Shown: positions 31,245-42,138 of the stretch, in pieces | How positions within the stretch are numbered: position 1 is the stretch's first letter | How the letters are laid out: the number at the start of each line of letters is the position of its first letter | Source of the DNA: Theileria orientalis strain Shintoku | Lineage: Eukaryota; Apicomplexa; Aconoidasida; Piroplasmida; Theileriidae | Reading direction: 5' to 3' | DNA length: 64,000 nt | Assembly: GCF_000740895.1 (NCBI RefSeq) | Contig: NC_025260.1 | Coordinates: forward strand, 2,646,001 to 2,710,000 | Translations under genes and position numbers: made by a program | The notes under the pieces: generated by a model | The model's input: the letters and a program-made list of their open reading frames with translations, nothing else | What the model was told of the DNA's origin: nothing | Databases searched by the model: none

Positions 31245-34200
31245 TTAGGTGTGAATGGCCAGGTGCACGTCGAGGCTGACGTCCTCGTTGGCGAAGTGGT
31301 CGACGGGAAGAGCCTCGCCCAGGTCGGCCATCTGCTCCCAGCGCTCAATGTTCTTCTTGAGCTGGACTATGCAGACGTCGTACACGCGGTTTGAGCAGTG
31401 CACGCGCGAGAGCGAACGCCGGTTCCCGTACTCGTCGTAGTCCAGGTCGTCCACGTTTAGGGCGTGGTGGGAGTCGATGTTGCCGGTCACGAGCTCGACG
31501 AAGTGGAAGCTGTCCGAGTCCTGGTTGTTCGGCATCGCGTCCTCGCCCGCATGGCCGGAGGCATCCACGTCGTTGTGGTCGTAGGCCCTGGAGGACTCGC
31601 TCAGCTCGCCCGAGAGCAGCAAAGGCTTAGCCTTATGCGAGTTTGGATGGTCTAAGGGAAGAGAGTTAGAGTAATTTATGTTCATGTGACAGTAATTTGA
31701 TGTAAATTAAGTAAGGTTGGGTACATGGAAGTAGCTAGAGTAGTGTACATGGCATTAGTAAGAGTAGTTAGTGTAGTGCATGGTAGGTAAGGTTATATAA
31801 ATAAACTAGTGCAAGTAGCAGTAAATAAACTCACGTGGTATTTTGGACAGCTCCTCGTAGAGGGGAGCAACTACGAGACTTAGGAAGCCACTCTGGGCCT
31901 TGGGGACGTCCCTGTGCCTCGTGGAGTCGCAGAGGGCACTCACAGGAAGGTCAAGACTCTTCTCCAGATCACCCTGGGAGTAAAACTCGCACAGGAGGCG
32001 CTGGGCCCACTCATAACTGAGGTCCCAGGTTATGCAGGTGGACCCCAAATCGGACGCCTTTATCAGCATCTTACAGATGCTCCAGAGCTCGTCGCCAACA
32101 TTGAAGTCACGTGAGATCCTCTTCAGCCTACAAGAATTATAAGAGTTGAGCGTTAGTATTTTATGCTTTTGTAGTTTAAGTGTTAGTAGCTTGTGTGCTT
32201 AGTTTAAGTGTGTAGCTTGGCTGTGTGTAGCTTATGTGTGCAATTAATGTGTATTGAAGCTAAATGGCGAGAAGGACGCGTACCTGAAGCGTGAAATTGA
32301 CTCGAAGTGGTCCTCCATGTCAGTTGCGAGTATGAGGTCGATGATCCTCCGACGCACCTGCCGCAGCTCGTCCCGCTTGAGGAAGCTGAAGATGTTGCAC
32401 TCCTCCATCTTCAGCACCTTGAAGGTAAGGCAGGAGTGGAAATTCTCTAAAACCGCCTTGTCGTTGAATAAATTTGCGATATCGTGGCCTGAGTTCACGA
32501 AGAAGGAGTTGGTCTTTCCGGGGTGGCCTATGTCGTGGCACATTGCGGCGACCACGAGAATGGCCCTGTCCAGGGCCGACATCTGCTCGTAGACGCCGAC
32601 GAAGTTTGCGAGGCAGCAGAGCTTCTGGGCCACGAAAATGCCGTGCATACAGTTGTGGTACGAGACGTCTCTGTACAGCCCTTCCACCACGCTCAGGAAG
32701 TTAAGCATGGTGGTCTGCGGCACGCCGTGCTGGGCCTGGAAATCCTGCAGCAGGGAGTACGCCAGCGATATAAAGGGCTGTTTGGCCTCCCTGAAGTGGC
32801 CTAAGATGCTGAAGTTCCAGTCGTTCAGAAGCTGGAACAGGTTCACGGTGCTTTCGACCTTCGTAACCGTGCCCAGGTACTGGCTGAATCTGATGTCACA
32901 AGACACAGAATAGCGGTTCGAATCCGACAGTCTAACAAACTTTGACTCGGCAGATTCTAAAAATTTCATATTCACACTCCACGTAGCTACGACTAAAACG
33001 TGTCAAAACTATTCTAACTGTGGCCAATAACTATTCTAACTGTCGCTAAAACTAACGTGGCGTAGTGGATGTAGCCGGCTCAAAATAACTGGAAATGTAC
33101 GTCTCCACGATGTCTGCCTCGTCTCCGAGGCTCTTGTATATCTGCGAGTGCGGAATGTAGTACAGGTTTGGGTTATTCGTCAACTGGTTCATGCAGGTCT
33201 TCATTGCCTTGCACATGTGATTCAGGGATCCTGTGATCTCGGGAAACATGTTGCCGGCTGCGTCGATTGTGCGATTGGCGATTTTGATGCACCTCCTCAT
33301 GGTGATAAGCATATACTCTGCGGGCGTGAACGACTTGTCTGGACTCTTTGCCTCTGCGATGTCCCTCTCGAGCACATCGATCTTCCTCGTGGTGCTCAGC
33401 CAGTTATAAAAGGATACTCTCGTCTGGAGCTCTGAACTATAACTGCCGAAATACAACGTCAAGATGATCAAAATGAACGTAAACACTCTCAGCACCCTAA
33501 AAATATGAATGAGATCCGAGCAAAGTTGCGTGTGAGGAGCTAATAATTAAATATAACAACTTACACGAAAACCCAGGGGATAATGAGCGATCCACAATTG
33601 GGTTTATATAAAACGGATATCGAGAATATGGTGACGAACTGAAGGTGAATCAACCAAGTCTTGGACGTTCTAAATCAAAGTAAGCGTCGAGTAAACATAC
33701 CTCGTGGGTATAAACGAATCAACCACTGCAATCAGTAAGATGCTGTAAAAGTAAGTCAACGCCTTTATGCCCTCCCTGGGAGTAATTACGTCACGGGCGG
33801 GTACATCTGAGGGAATGTTCTCAATAACGTAAGACGATAAAAGCAACCAACATCCCCAAATGAAGTTAATCTATGAATAGTTAATAGTGAGCCGTTAAAT
33901 ATGAGTATAAAGGTACCAGTCCTAGAGACAAGTAGCAAAGTTTCTCGGTCAAACTGCGAAACCTCTTGTAAAGGCCAATCAGAGGAAACAAGGCCAGAAC
34001 TGAAGTAACGGCCATTGTCACGTGGAACAAAACTAAGATATAGTATTTGCCCTTCCACAGCCCTAAATACACCAAATGTGTGTTAATTAATCATTTTATA
34101 ATATATAATAAGAGTTAAGTATGTACATATTGTACCTGATTTTTTAAAGACGATTGCACACAGCGGCCACAAAGTGAGAGTCATAACTAGGATCAAAAGG

Positions 34201-34699
34201 GAAACAAACGGCATCCTTCTCAACATCCACTCGTTTAAATTGAGAGAAAACAACATTTCCATTGAAAAACTGTTAAACTTGAGAGGAAATTTCGACATCT
34301 CGTGGAGGCCAGGGGAGTTGCCGAAATAACTGCCCTTGGAATCTTTGGAATTAATACGATTCAAAGAGGAACCTAAATACCAATGAATGTAGAGTGAATT
34401 AGTGTAAAAATTATTTTTAAAAAGGAAAATTGACTGAAAATGTGTATTGACATACGTCTATGCTCAATATAATGCAAAATCTCCGAATTCAAAAGCTCTG
34501 CATTAGAATGATTAGTAAAATTCTCGGGACCCTTGAACCTGTACCCGAATATTCCTATATCGGTAGAACCCAAAACATGTATGTTGGTACTGCGGGGTTC
34601 CGAGGAATCGGCTCTATGAATTCCCCGTTTCTGAAATTTGTCCCCTTCACAACTGTCGGAAGCAATAGAATCATTGATTTCTAGTACGGAATCCGACAT
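31245..34699 (-). CDS. Cyclic nucleotide phosphodiesterase with six membrane helices
   Basis: Start at 34699; about ten exons. The clearest are 33057-33496, 32284-32956, 31835-32127 and 31245-31651, with introns of 100, 156 and 183 nt between them. The N-terminal third has six hydrophobic helices, among them PFVSLLILVMTLTLWPL, YYILVLFHVTMAVTSVL, NFIWGCWLLLSSYVI and FTFILIILTLYFGS. The catalytic domain has the metal-binding signatures YHNCMHG, HDIGHPG and LATDMEDHF. The C-terminus is acidic. Plasmodium PDEs share the layout of six helices plus a catalytic domain and hydrolyse cGMP (or cAMP) at membranes, controlling invasion and egress through PKG. cGMP preference is inferred. Upstream exon borders are less sure than the catalytic part. 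Confidence 0.88.
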
Positions 34700-35586
34700 T
34701 CCGAATAATGTACAGGAAGAATACAGGAAGAATAAGTGACAAGATGCTATAAAACGGTGTCTAATAAAAACTTCATTCGTGATTTATAAAAAAAATGAGA
34801 TAACATTTTATATATCATCGTATATAAACAAATTGGTTAAAATGCCCTAAAGTGAATATAATACAAATAATATCGACTGAGTCAAGAAAAAATGTGTGGA
34901 GCAAAAAATTAATAAAATACAAAATGTCAAAACGTAAAATATAGTATAATTAATAAATATAAAAGGAATATAAAATAAAAAGATAATGAGAACAAATAAA
35001 TAAATATGTGTTAACCAATATATAATGTGTAACATAATAAAGAAGGATATGTACTAAAAAAGAATGATATAAATCAATACATTGAAAAATGAATAAGAAA
35101 TTTATGTAATTTAAGTAAATATTCTAATGGAAGTAGAAGAATTGAAAGGAATAAGGAGAAAAATGGACAAATAGATTAAGATCATGAGTACGATTTCAAA
35201 TTCTCAAAAAGAAGAAATGAATCTCGTGAGACATAACTATGAAGGTGTGTAAAAGAAAGATAAAGAATAGACTAAAAAAAGATACAGGAATTGACGGGTT
35301 GAACCATGATGGGGTGATATTGATAATTTTTTTGTAGATCTTATCAATATATGCACTGTATCTTTTAAGCATCTTCTACAGTAATATATATAGTTTGTCA
35401 ACGTAGGCTTTAAATTTTTCAATGTACTGTATATGAATATACGATTCTAGAGTCTATTATATGTATTCATAATTAGTCGAACTCTATGGTTTCACAATTC
35501 ATGGAATTATGTGTTAAGTATATCTAATATATATTGGGAATTCCCGTATATCTTGGTGCATAATTTATCGGTTCTTTATTGCAAAG
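34700..35586. promoter_or_regulatory. Long divergent spacer between the PDE and the RRM-WW-RRM gene
   Basis: About 890 bp, very AT-rich, with ATGTGTAA at 35025-35032. A perfect 10-bp palindrome, GGGAATTCCC, lies at 35536-35545, about 40 bp before the next start codon. No coding frame was recognised. Confidence 0.45.
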
Positions 35587-36535
35587 ATGACAGATTCAGC
35601 AACCCCGTCAGTCAACGCTAAGCTGTTTGTTGGATCTGTACCTACGAATGTTACCGAGGTATTTATAGTTCGTATGTATTTATATAATATCTGTAGGAAC
35701 AACTCAAGTCAGAACTATCTAAATACGGACAATTAGTATCCCTGTTTTATATGCCTGACCAGACGAAGCAAAATAATGGCTGGGCATTCGTAACATTTGA
35801 AACTAACGAAAACGCATCAGATGCAATAGACGCCTTAAACGGAAAAGTAGTATTCGATGTATGTTTCATGGCAGAAAAGTAGATAGTACATAAAAACAAT
35901 AATTCATTGATAATTAGGGCTCTAGTCAAGGATTGGAAGTGGTGTACGCATCGCAGCGTAATATGGCAGAAACGCAGCCACAGCCACAACCCCCAAAACC
36001 ACAACCAAGCAGTTCACCACTGTGGCAGCAGTTTACAACAGCAGAAGGAGTGCCGTACTACTACAACGTAAGAACAGGTCAAACGCAGTGGCAGAAACCA
36101 GTGGAATTCACGAGCACGAGCGCCACAAGAACAGCAGGAGGAGGCTCGTCATTCGGACCGCCGGGAGCGAACCTATTCGTGTTCCACGTCCCAGCAAACT
36201 GGAACGACATAGACCTGATAGAGCACTTCAAGCACTTCGGAAACGTAATAAGCGCGAGAGTGCAGAGAGACTCAGCAGGAAGAAATAGAGGCTTCGGATT
36301 CATATCGTACGATAACCCGCAGAGCGCAGTCGTAGCAATAAAAAATATGAACGGGTTCAGCGTGGGAGGAAAGTACCTGAAGGTACAGCTGAAAAAGGGA
36401 GAGGAGCATTATATGCACTCAGACCAGTACCAAGTGCAGCCATACGGCTCGCAGAGCCAGTACGGCTCGTCGCACGTGCAGTCAGGAAGCAGCACACTGA
36501 CGCCGAAGTACCAAATGCATTACAACCCATACTGA
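35587..36535 (+). CDS. RNA-binding protein with RRM-WW-RRM layout
   Basis: Three exons with introns of 38 and 59 nt, 283 residues. The first RRM spans about residues 10-95 (KLFVGSVPTNVTE as RNP2, NGWAFVTFET as RNP1). A WW domain follows at about 115-150 (LWQQFTTAEGVPYYYNVRTGQTQWQKP). The second RRM, about 175-250, has NLFVFHVPANW and RGFGFISYDN. The C-terminus is rich in Gln, Ser and Tyr. The RRMs resemble CELF/Bruno-type proteins, which act in splicing and mRNA translation or decay. A WW domain between two RRMs is uncommon; it would bind proline-rich partners such as splicing factors. Confidence 0.9.
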
Positions 36536-36767
36536 TATCAAGTCAAGGGATCATAAAAATTTTATGATCCAGCCCCTGCAATGCCTAAAGGCCTTAATGC
36601 AATTGACTCCACATATAAGTACATTTAGATAAAAGATAATTTGTGTGTGTAGATATATAAAAGTGAAAGAAAAAACTAAAGTAAATAATAAAAATGTGTG
36701 TAATCCTATGAATATATGTCAAGTGTACAAGTGTATCAAAAATATATAGTAAAGGGTGAAACAAAAT

Positions 36768-38474
36768 TTAAAGTAATTTCCTCAAATTGCTAGTGAGTTG
36801 AGAAAGACCGATAGCAGTTAAAAAGTTAATGGCGAACCTGATGTTCTTGGGATGATCAGTAGGAAACATGCCCTCGAGGTGAGGAAGAAGGTCCTCGTCG
36901 TAAAAGCGGCGACAAAGCACGTCAGCGCCCATGTTCTGAGAAAGGTCCTGAAGAAGAATCTTGATGAAGATCCTGGCGCTGGAAGTGGTGTCCTCCTCAG
37001 TGAGCCGAATGACGGAAAGAACGGTCCAGGGAATGGCCTCGGAGTGCAAAAGGTGCGAAAAGAACTTGCCAACGTTGCGAAGCTTCGAAGTCTCGAGTCG
37101 GTGAATGAGGCTGTACTGCCTGGAGAAGCACTCCTGAAAGCAGCTGCAGTACACGGGCCTGATCTTGCACAGGCGCTCGGCCTGGAGCGCGTAGAACTGC
37201 TGAAAGGTCCGCTCCATGGCGCAGCAGTCGATGAGCATGGTGCACACCTCGACCTCCCTGCCCTCCTCGATGTTGAGCTTGAGCAGTTTGTGGACGCACT
37301 CCTCGTAGTTCAGGGACGACATGATGCACAGGTAGAGCGTCTTCCTCAGGTTGATTAAGTCCTGCTCAGTGGAGTCGGTGATCCTAACGAGGTCCTTGCC
37401 GGCCTTCTTGTCAGACTCCTCGTCCTCACTGTCATCGGAGGAGGCCTCGGAGTCCTCGCTGGTGTCGCTGCCGGCGTCCTCAATGCCCAGCAGAGAGTTC
37501 TTTATCCCCTCCCATTTGGCGTTCTCGGCTCTGTAGACCTCGGGAGTGACAGGTTGGAAAATGTTCAGGTGCTCCTGAGCGGCGATGGAGCCGTCCAGGA
37601 AGTCTATGTCGTGGGTAAACTGGTCGCCCTCCTCGACCAAGTCGAGTTCCTCAGTGGTGGGCGGGTACTCCTCGAACTTTTTGCGTCTGACGTCCCAAAG
37701 CTTCTCAATTGTGTACTGCGTCTTCTTATCAACGCTACCTGACTGTAGAATTGATCTCAGTCGCTCAAAAATTGCGTCCAGCCCCTCCTTGCACGAGTCC
37801 AGTAAGAAAGCTCCAACCTCCTTAATGAAGTTGACTGAAAGCTCCACTGAGTCGTCAGTAGGGTTCTCGAGTAAAATCATCAGAAGTTGCAACGCCATAA
37901 CGTCCTGGGCGACCTTCTGGTTCACCAAGTGGGCAATACACTTCACACAGGACTGGCATACTATGCGATCGTTCCTCTTGTATGCGCGGCGAAACTGAAG
38001 TATGACTCTGGACAGCACGAGCTCCCCGACTTCGGGGAACTTGGAGTTGACGACTGCCAAAAACGAGGCGTAGATGGGAGTGAACCCTGGTGAGGCCATC
38101 TGGGCTCGAATCCAGGTCCTGGCGAATAAGCCACGACCCCGAATCAGGTTACATTCGAGCAATTCACAAATCAATTCCGCAATGTTTGTTAGGGTCAGCT
38201 TGTTTACAATGCTGTTGATGCGCTTCTTCAATTTTTCCCACTCCTGGCGCTGGTACTCCACGGAATCGTCCTCTTCAATTTCACGTTGGAGTCTCTGGAG
38301 CTTGAAAGGAGGGATGTAAACACCTCCAGTTCTACTTAAACCAACATTGATATTTTTTCCATTCTTACTTGGTGAATGTGGTCTCTTTTTCAAGGACTCA
38401 GTAACTTTTTCACCAAGATTCTCAGTGGGAGCATCACTCGACTGAGCGACGGGAGATTTGGCTCTTGATTTCAT
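36768..38474 (-). CDS. CWC22: Pre-mRNA splicing factor CWC22
   Basis: One intronless frame, 568 residues. The MIF4G domain covers about residues 85-270, including LIRGRGLFARTWIRAQMASP and NQKVAQDVMALQLLMILLE. An acidic Ser/Asp/Glu linker follows (SDTSEDSEASSDDSEDEESD). The MA3 domain runs from about residue 360 (LRKTLYLCIMSSLNYEECVHKLLK) to near the end (HPKNIRFAINFLTAIGL). CWC22 recruits eIF4A3 to the spliceosome for exon-junction-complex loading and is also needed for splicing. Length and order match the family. With CWC25 and the pinin-like gene, three splicing-complex genes lie in this window. Confidence 0.96.
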   Translation of the reverse strand: MKSRAKSPVAQSSDAPTENLGEKVTESLKKRPHSPSKNGKNINVGLSRTGGVYIPPFKLQRLQREIEEDDSVEYQRQEWEKLKKRINSIVNKLTLTNIAELICELLECNLIRGRGLFARTWIRAQMASPGFTPIYASFLAVVNSKFPEVGELVLSRVILQFRRAYKRNDRIVCQSCVKCIAHLVNQKVAQDVMALQLLMILLENPTDDSVELSVNFIKEVGAFLLDSCKEGLDAIFERLRSILQSGSVDKKTQYTIEKLWDVRRKKFEEYPPTTEELDLVEEGDQFTHDIDFLDGSIAAQEHLNIFQPVTPEVYRAENAKWEGIKNSLLGIEDAGSDTSEDSEASSDDSEDEESDKKAGKDLVRITDSTEQDLINLRKTLYLCIMSSLNYEECVHKLLKLNIEEGREVEVCTMLIDCCAMERTFQQFYALQAERLCKIRPVYCSCFQECFSRQYSLIHRLETSKLRNVGKFFSHLLHSEAIPWTVLSVIRLTEEDTTSSARIFIKILLQDLSQNMGADVLCRRFYDEDLLPHLEGMFPTDHPKNIRFAINFLTAIGLSQLTSNLRKLL

Positions 38475-38722
38475 TATAATTTAATCTATATGATTTAAAA
38501 AATAATTAAAATTAAATTATCATTTTAAGTGAAAAAAAATCTGATTTCAAAAGTATATAATCCTCATATTTAGTTGTGGGAACAAGTGAATAAATTATGT
38601 ATAAAAATTGAATCAAATAAAAAATTACGAAATAAAGTTATATATCGATGTGATACAAAGTAGAAAAATAAAAAATTATCAGAAGAAAAATTACACATTT
38701 GAAGAACGATAAAACCGTATGC

Positions 38723-39212
38723 TCAACAAAAATGTTGAAAATTATTATTTACTGCGATTAGCATTTTTCCACCGATTCCCATATTAATACAATCTCTATG
38801 ACTCACAACGCCAACAGAAGTCTGTAGAATCCACAAACCGGTGTTGAATTTAGTTCTGGATTTAAGTTCGTGAGGAGTAACCCAAATGTCCCTACTGGGT
38901 TTTGATATTACCCTTATGTTGCGTATAACCTATATGTGTATTTATTGTCAAGGATGTGTTATAAATACTTACAGGAGCACCCTTGTAATGTTTCAAAAGA
39001 ATGTTGATCCTGTCTCCATGAACAGAATAGCCCCTAATATAACCTTCTTTTAATAGAAGTTGTAGTATTTGCACATTTAAAACGTGATACCTACACCACT
39101 GGTTCTGTGCATCAGTTTTAAGAAGGGGAACGATCATCTCACAAGCCCTCTGCATTGTACAGAGGACGAGATATATAACAAACAAAAATATATCTAGATA
39201 TACATTTAACAA
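38723..39212 (-). CDS. Bacterial-type ribosomal protein uS8, organellar
   Basis: Exon 1 is 38973-39212, the intron is 38930-38972 (43 nt), and exon 2 is 38723-38929; 148 residues from the first ATG, or 129 from the Met encoded at 39155. The conserved uS8 parts are MIVPLLKT, LLKEGYIRGYSVHGDRI, VISKPSRDIW and TSVGVVSHRDCINMGIGGKML. The first ATG gives a hydrophobic leader (NVYLDIFLFVIYLVLC), which could be a signal or organellar presequence. Because apicomplexan plastids usually encode their own S8, the mitochondrial ribosome is the more likely home, though the leader could argue for the plastid. Confidence 0.85.
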
Positions 39213-39808
39213 TTATCACAATGTGTAATTTTTCCTAACTAATATGTCTACTGTGTAACGCAGAAAAATATAACATTTAAACATTATTGTTGGGGGAGTA
39301 GTACAGAAATAAACAAGTACATATAACTCTGTAATGCTATACATAATAAAACTGTAACATAAAATATCCTATATCACTAGATTATAAGACTTTGGATTTA
39401 AATTATAATTTTTGTTTGGCTCAAGATATATCGGTAATTTAAGAGTAAAGTAAATGTACAATAAATCAAAGGTATAGTCGATTGAACATTTGATTGTTAA
39501 AGCTGAGATAATTTTAAAGTACGATTATTAGGATATCTAGTAATTGAAATTTATTTGTAAACCCTAAAATTTTCTCTGGATTAGTTTTCTGATCTAAGTT
39601 CAACAGTGAATATTTGGCTAACTTTCTTTCAGTTTATTGTAACATAACACTGAATAAATTGTATACAAAGAATTCAAATGTATTAATAAGTATAATTTAA
39701 GTACCGTATAGGTGAAAGGTAAAGATCAATACAGCAACGACGATTAGAGCAAATAAGTAAAAACACTCAACAAATTTCACTAAAGTATAAATAAACAAAA
39801 ATATCGCA
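39213..39808. promoter_or_regulatory. Divergent spacer between uS8 and Rab11
   Basis: About 600 bp, AT-rich, with ATGTGTAA at 39221-39228 just upstream of uS8. No gene was seen. Confidence 0.4.
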
Positions 39809-40447
39809 ATGGCGCTTGAACACAACTACGATTATTTATTTAAAATAGTGCTCATCGGAGATTCTAACGTAGGAAAATCAAACCTGTTGGACCGCTTTGT
39901 AAAAGGAAACTTTAAGCTGGACTCCAAAAGTACAATAGGAGTGGAGTTTGCAACGAAAAACGTGACGCTGAAGAACGGCAAAACAGCAAAGGCACAAATA
40001 TGGGACACAGCAGGACAGGAGCGTTACAGAGCAATAACATCAGCATACTACAGAGGAGCAAGAGGAGCAATAGTTGTATACGATATAGCATCAAAGCAGT
40101 CATTTTACAACGTCTCACGCTGGCTAACAGAGCTTAACGAGTATGGAGACCCAAACATGATCATTGCACTGGTGGGAAACAAAAGCGACCTGACGCACCT
40201 GAGAGAAGTGTCCTCAGAGGACGGAGAAAGGTACGCACACAGCAACAACCTGATGTTCTTTGAAACGTCTTGCCTGAACAACGAAAACATAGATACAGCA
40301 TTCACGGAGCTGCTCAGCTCAATTTGCGAAAACCACGAAAAGTTCGGAGACACGGCACACGGAGAGCAGACAAACCAAATACCGAAAGCAGTAGTGTCAC
40401 TGTCAAAGCAGAAAAAGCTAAAGAAGAAGCTAGCAAAGTGTTGCTGA
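39809..40447 (+). CDS. RAB11: Small GTPase Rab11
   Basis: Single exon, 212 residues. GTP-binding motifs: GDSNVGKS at residues 17-24, the switch I Thr in [20 protein letters not shown] and [26 protein letters not shown] is the Rab11 signature. The C-terminus is basic and ends in CC, the site for geranylgeranylation. Rab11 controls recycling-endosome and Golgi-derived vesicles; in apicomplexans it acts in daughter-cell membrane assembly and inner membrane complex formation. Whether it is the A or B form cannot be settled, but the CC ending favours the A form. Confidence 0.95.
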   Translation: MALEHNYDYLFKIVLIGDSNVGKSNLLDRFVKGNFKLDSKSTIGVEFATKNVTLKNGKTAKAQIWDTAGQERYRAITSAYYRGARGAIVVYDIASKQSFYNVSRWLTELNEYGDPNMIIALVGNKSDLTHLREVSSEDGERYAHSNNLMFFETSCLNNENIDTAFTELLSSICENHEKFGDTAHGEQTNQIPKAVVSLSKQKKLKKKLAKCC

Positions 40448-41036
40448 CCGTAAATTTTTAATTTAATTAAATATTTATTTTACGTGTTACACATTAAGTG
40501 GTAACCTGAGTGACCATAGTAAACGAATAAGTGTGGAAGTGTTAAATAAAGATGTGTAAAAATAAAATAAAATAAAAAATAAAAATATAGATGTGTCTAA
40601 TAGAATGTAAATGTTGTTTTAATAGTATGTATATAAAATTAGGAAGAATGATGAGGAATGATAGAAAAAGAAACACATAGAAACAAATGATAAAATGTAA
40701 AAGTTGAATTGGTAGATTCTAAAGTAAATAATAAATAAAAAGGTTTTATTCAAAAAAAACGTTGTTTATAGTTAAAAAATATGATTCTTAGGAATAGTGT
40801 GTAAGCAAAAAGTGGGAAAATGGAATCATAATCAAAATCCGAAAACGGGTTATGAAAACAGCTAGAAATAAGTCTAATTTTAGAATTAGACAATTTGTAG
40901 TCGGTTGCTATTTTTCTATTTTTAGATATGCAATTAGGTGCATGTTCACCAATGCACATGTGTAGGTACTCCGAAAATGGTACGGAAGTCGGGATAACAA
41001 AGGAAGGTTAAGATTTAATTAAACGTGATTTAAAAA
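40448..41036. other. Intergenic, AT-rich
   Basis: Plus-strand spacer with A-rich runs, including AAAATAAAATAAAATAAAA near 40560, and ATGTGTAA at 40552-40559. Small frames look random. Confidence 0.4.
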
Positions 41037-42052
41037 ATGGGTAAGGTAGATGAATCTAGCCCAAGATTTGACGAAATTGTAAGAACGGTGAGTAGCCAAG
41101 CGGCATGTGGGTACAAACCAGATTCCGCAAGGAAAGTAGTCTATGATTCCCAACTTAGAAACGATCACGCTCAAGCGGCGAAGGAAGTAGTCATGAAAAG
41201 AATAATTAAGAGCGGATCGATAGGAAATGAAGGAAGATTAGACCACCTGTACGGGATCAACGAGATCCTGTCAAAGGATCTATCACCAGTTAGGGTAATA
41301 AGAATAGATAAGAGAAGGTCGAATCAATCAGTAAATAGAAACAGCAGCCAAGAAGGTCACAGGGTCATAAGAAGAGGAATGAGTGATAATGTGACCGGAA
41401 TGAGCTACAACAGTAATTTGAAGCTGGTGAGGCAAAGTAGCCAAAGTTCAAACAAAAGCCGCAAGGAATCCAATAGGCCAATTTACGGGCACGTGTATTT
41501 GAACATTTACGACCTGGAAAACGTGAATAAATTTGTTAACATAATCGCAAATACTATTGGGGCGGCAGCCTATCACGCAGGGGTAGAGATATATGGATGT
41601 GAATACAACTTCGGGTACACATCGTCTGGGGGAACCGGAGTGATGCAATCGTTCCCGAGGCACCACGCATCGCACGTTTATCGCAAGTCGCTGGACCTGG
41701 GAAGGACGAGGTTCAGCCCTGAGGAAGTGAAGCAAATAGTAGAAAGCCTAAAAAAGGATTGGCCAGGCAAACAGTACAACATCTTGAAGAGGTAAGTTCA
41801 GAAATGACTATTTAAGAAATAAAAACAACCTTGCACCGCAACAAATTCATCAAACGACGTAGGAATTGCCTAAATTTCGCAGACGAGCTGTGCGTGCGAC
41901 TGGAAGTCGGAAAGATCCCAGAGTGGGTAATGGGCCTCCAGAACAAGATTAACTGGACGCGCAAGAGCCTGAACAAGGGAGCAGCTAAGCTCAAGGTAAG
42001 TCAAAGCTTCTAATCCCTTAGAATATTTTAGGAATATAGCCGAAGATCATGA
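41037..42052 (+). CDS. PPPDE (DeSI-type) isopeptidase
   Basis: Three exons with introns of 71 and 36 nt, 302 residues. The first ~145 residues are basic, Ser/Arg-rich and probably disordered. The PPPDE domain starts at [13 protein letters not shown]. The catalytic His lies in [11 protein letters not shown] and the Cys in [10 protein letters not shown], which is created across the first splice. The motif [11 protein letters not shown] sits between them. PPPDE enzymes are papain-like thiol isopeptidases that remove SUMO or ubiquitin. Both catalytic residues are present, so the enzyme should be active. The N-terminal extension is unusual and may direct location. The end (KEYSRRS) depends on the last splice; without it the protein would end a few residues earlier. 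Confidence 0.88.
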
Positions 42053-42138
42053 ACTAAAAGCCAAACAAATTAAGCCTAATCCTACTATAAAATTAAATAT
42101 ACATCTTAAACAATCTTAAAATACAGCCAGCTTTAAAC

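Noticed and set aside
32881..32940. GGTTCGAATCC word resembling a tRNA T arm
   Set aside because: No acceptor or anticodon arms surround it; it lies in the PDE coding sequence.
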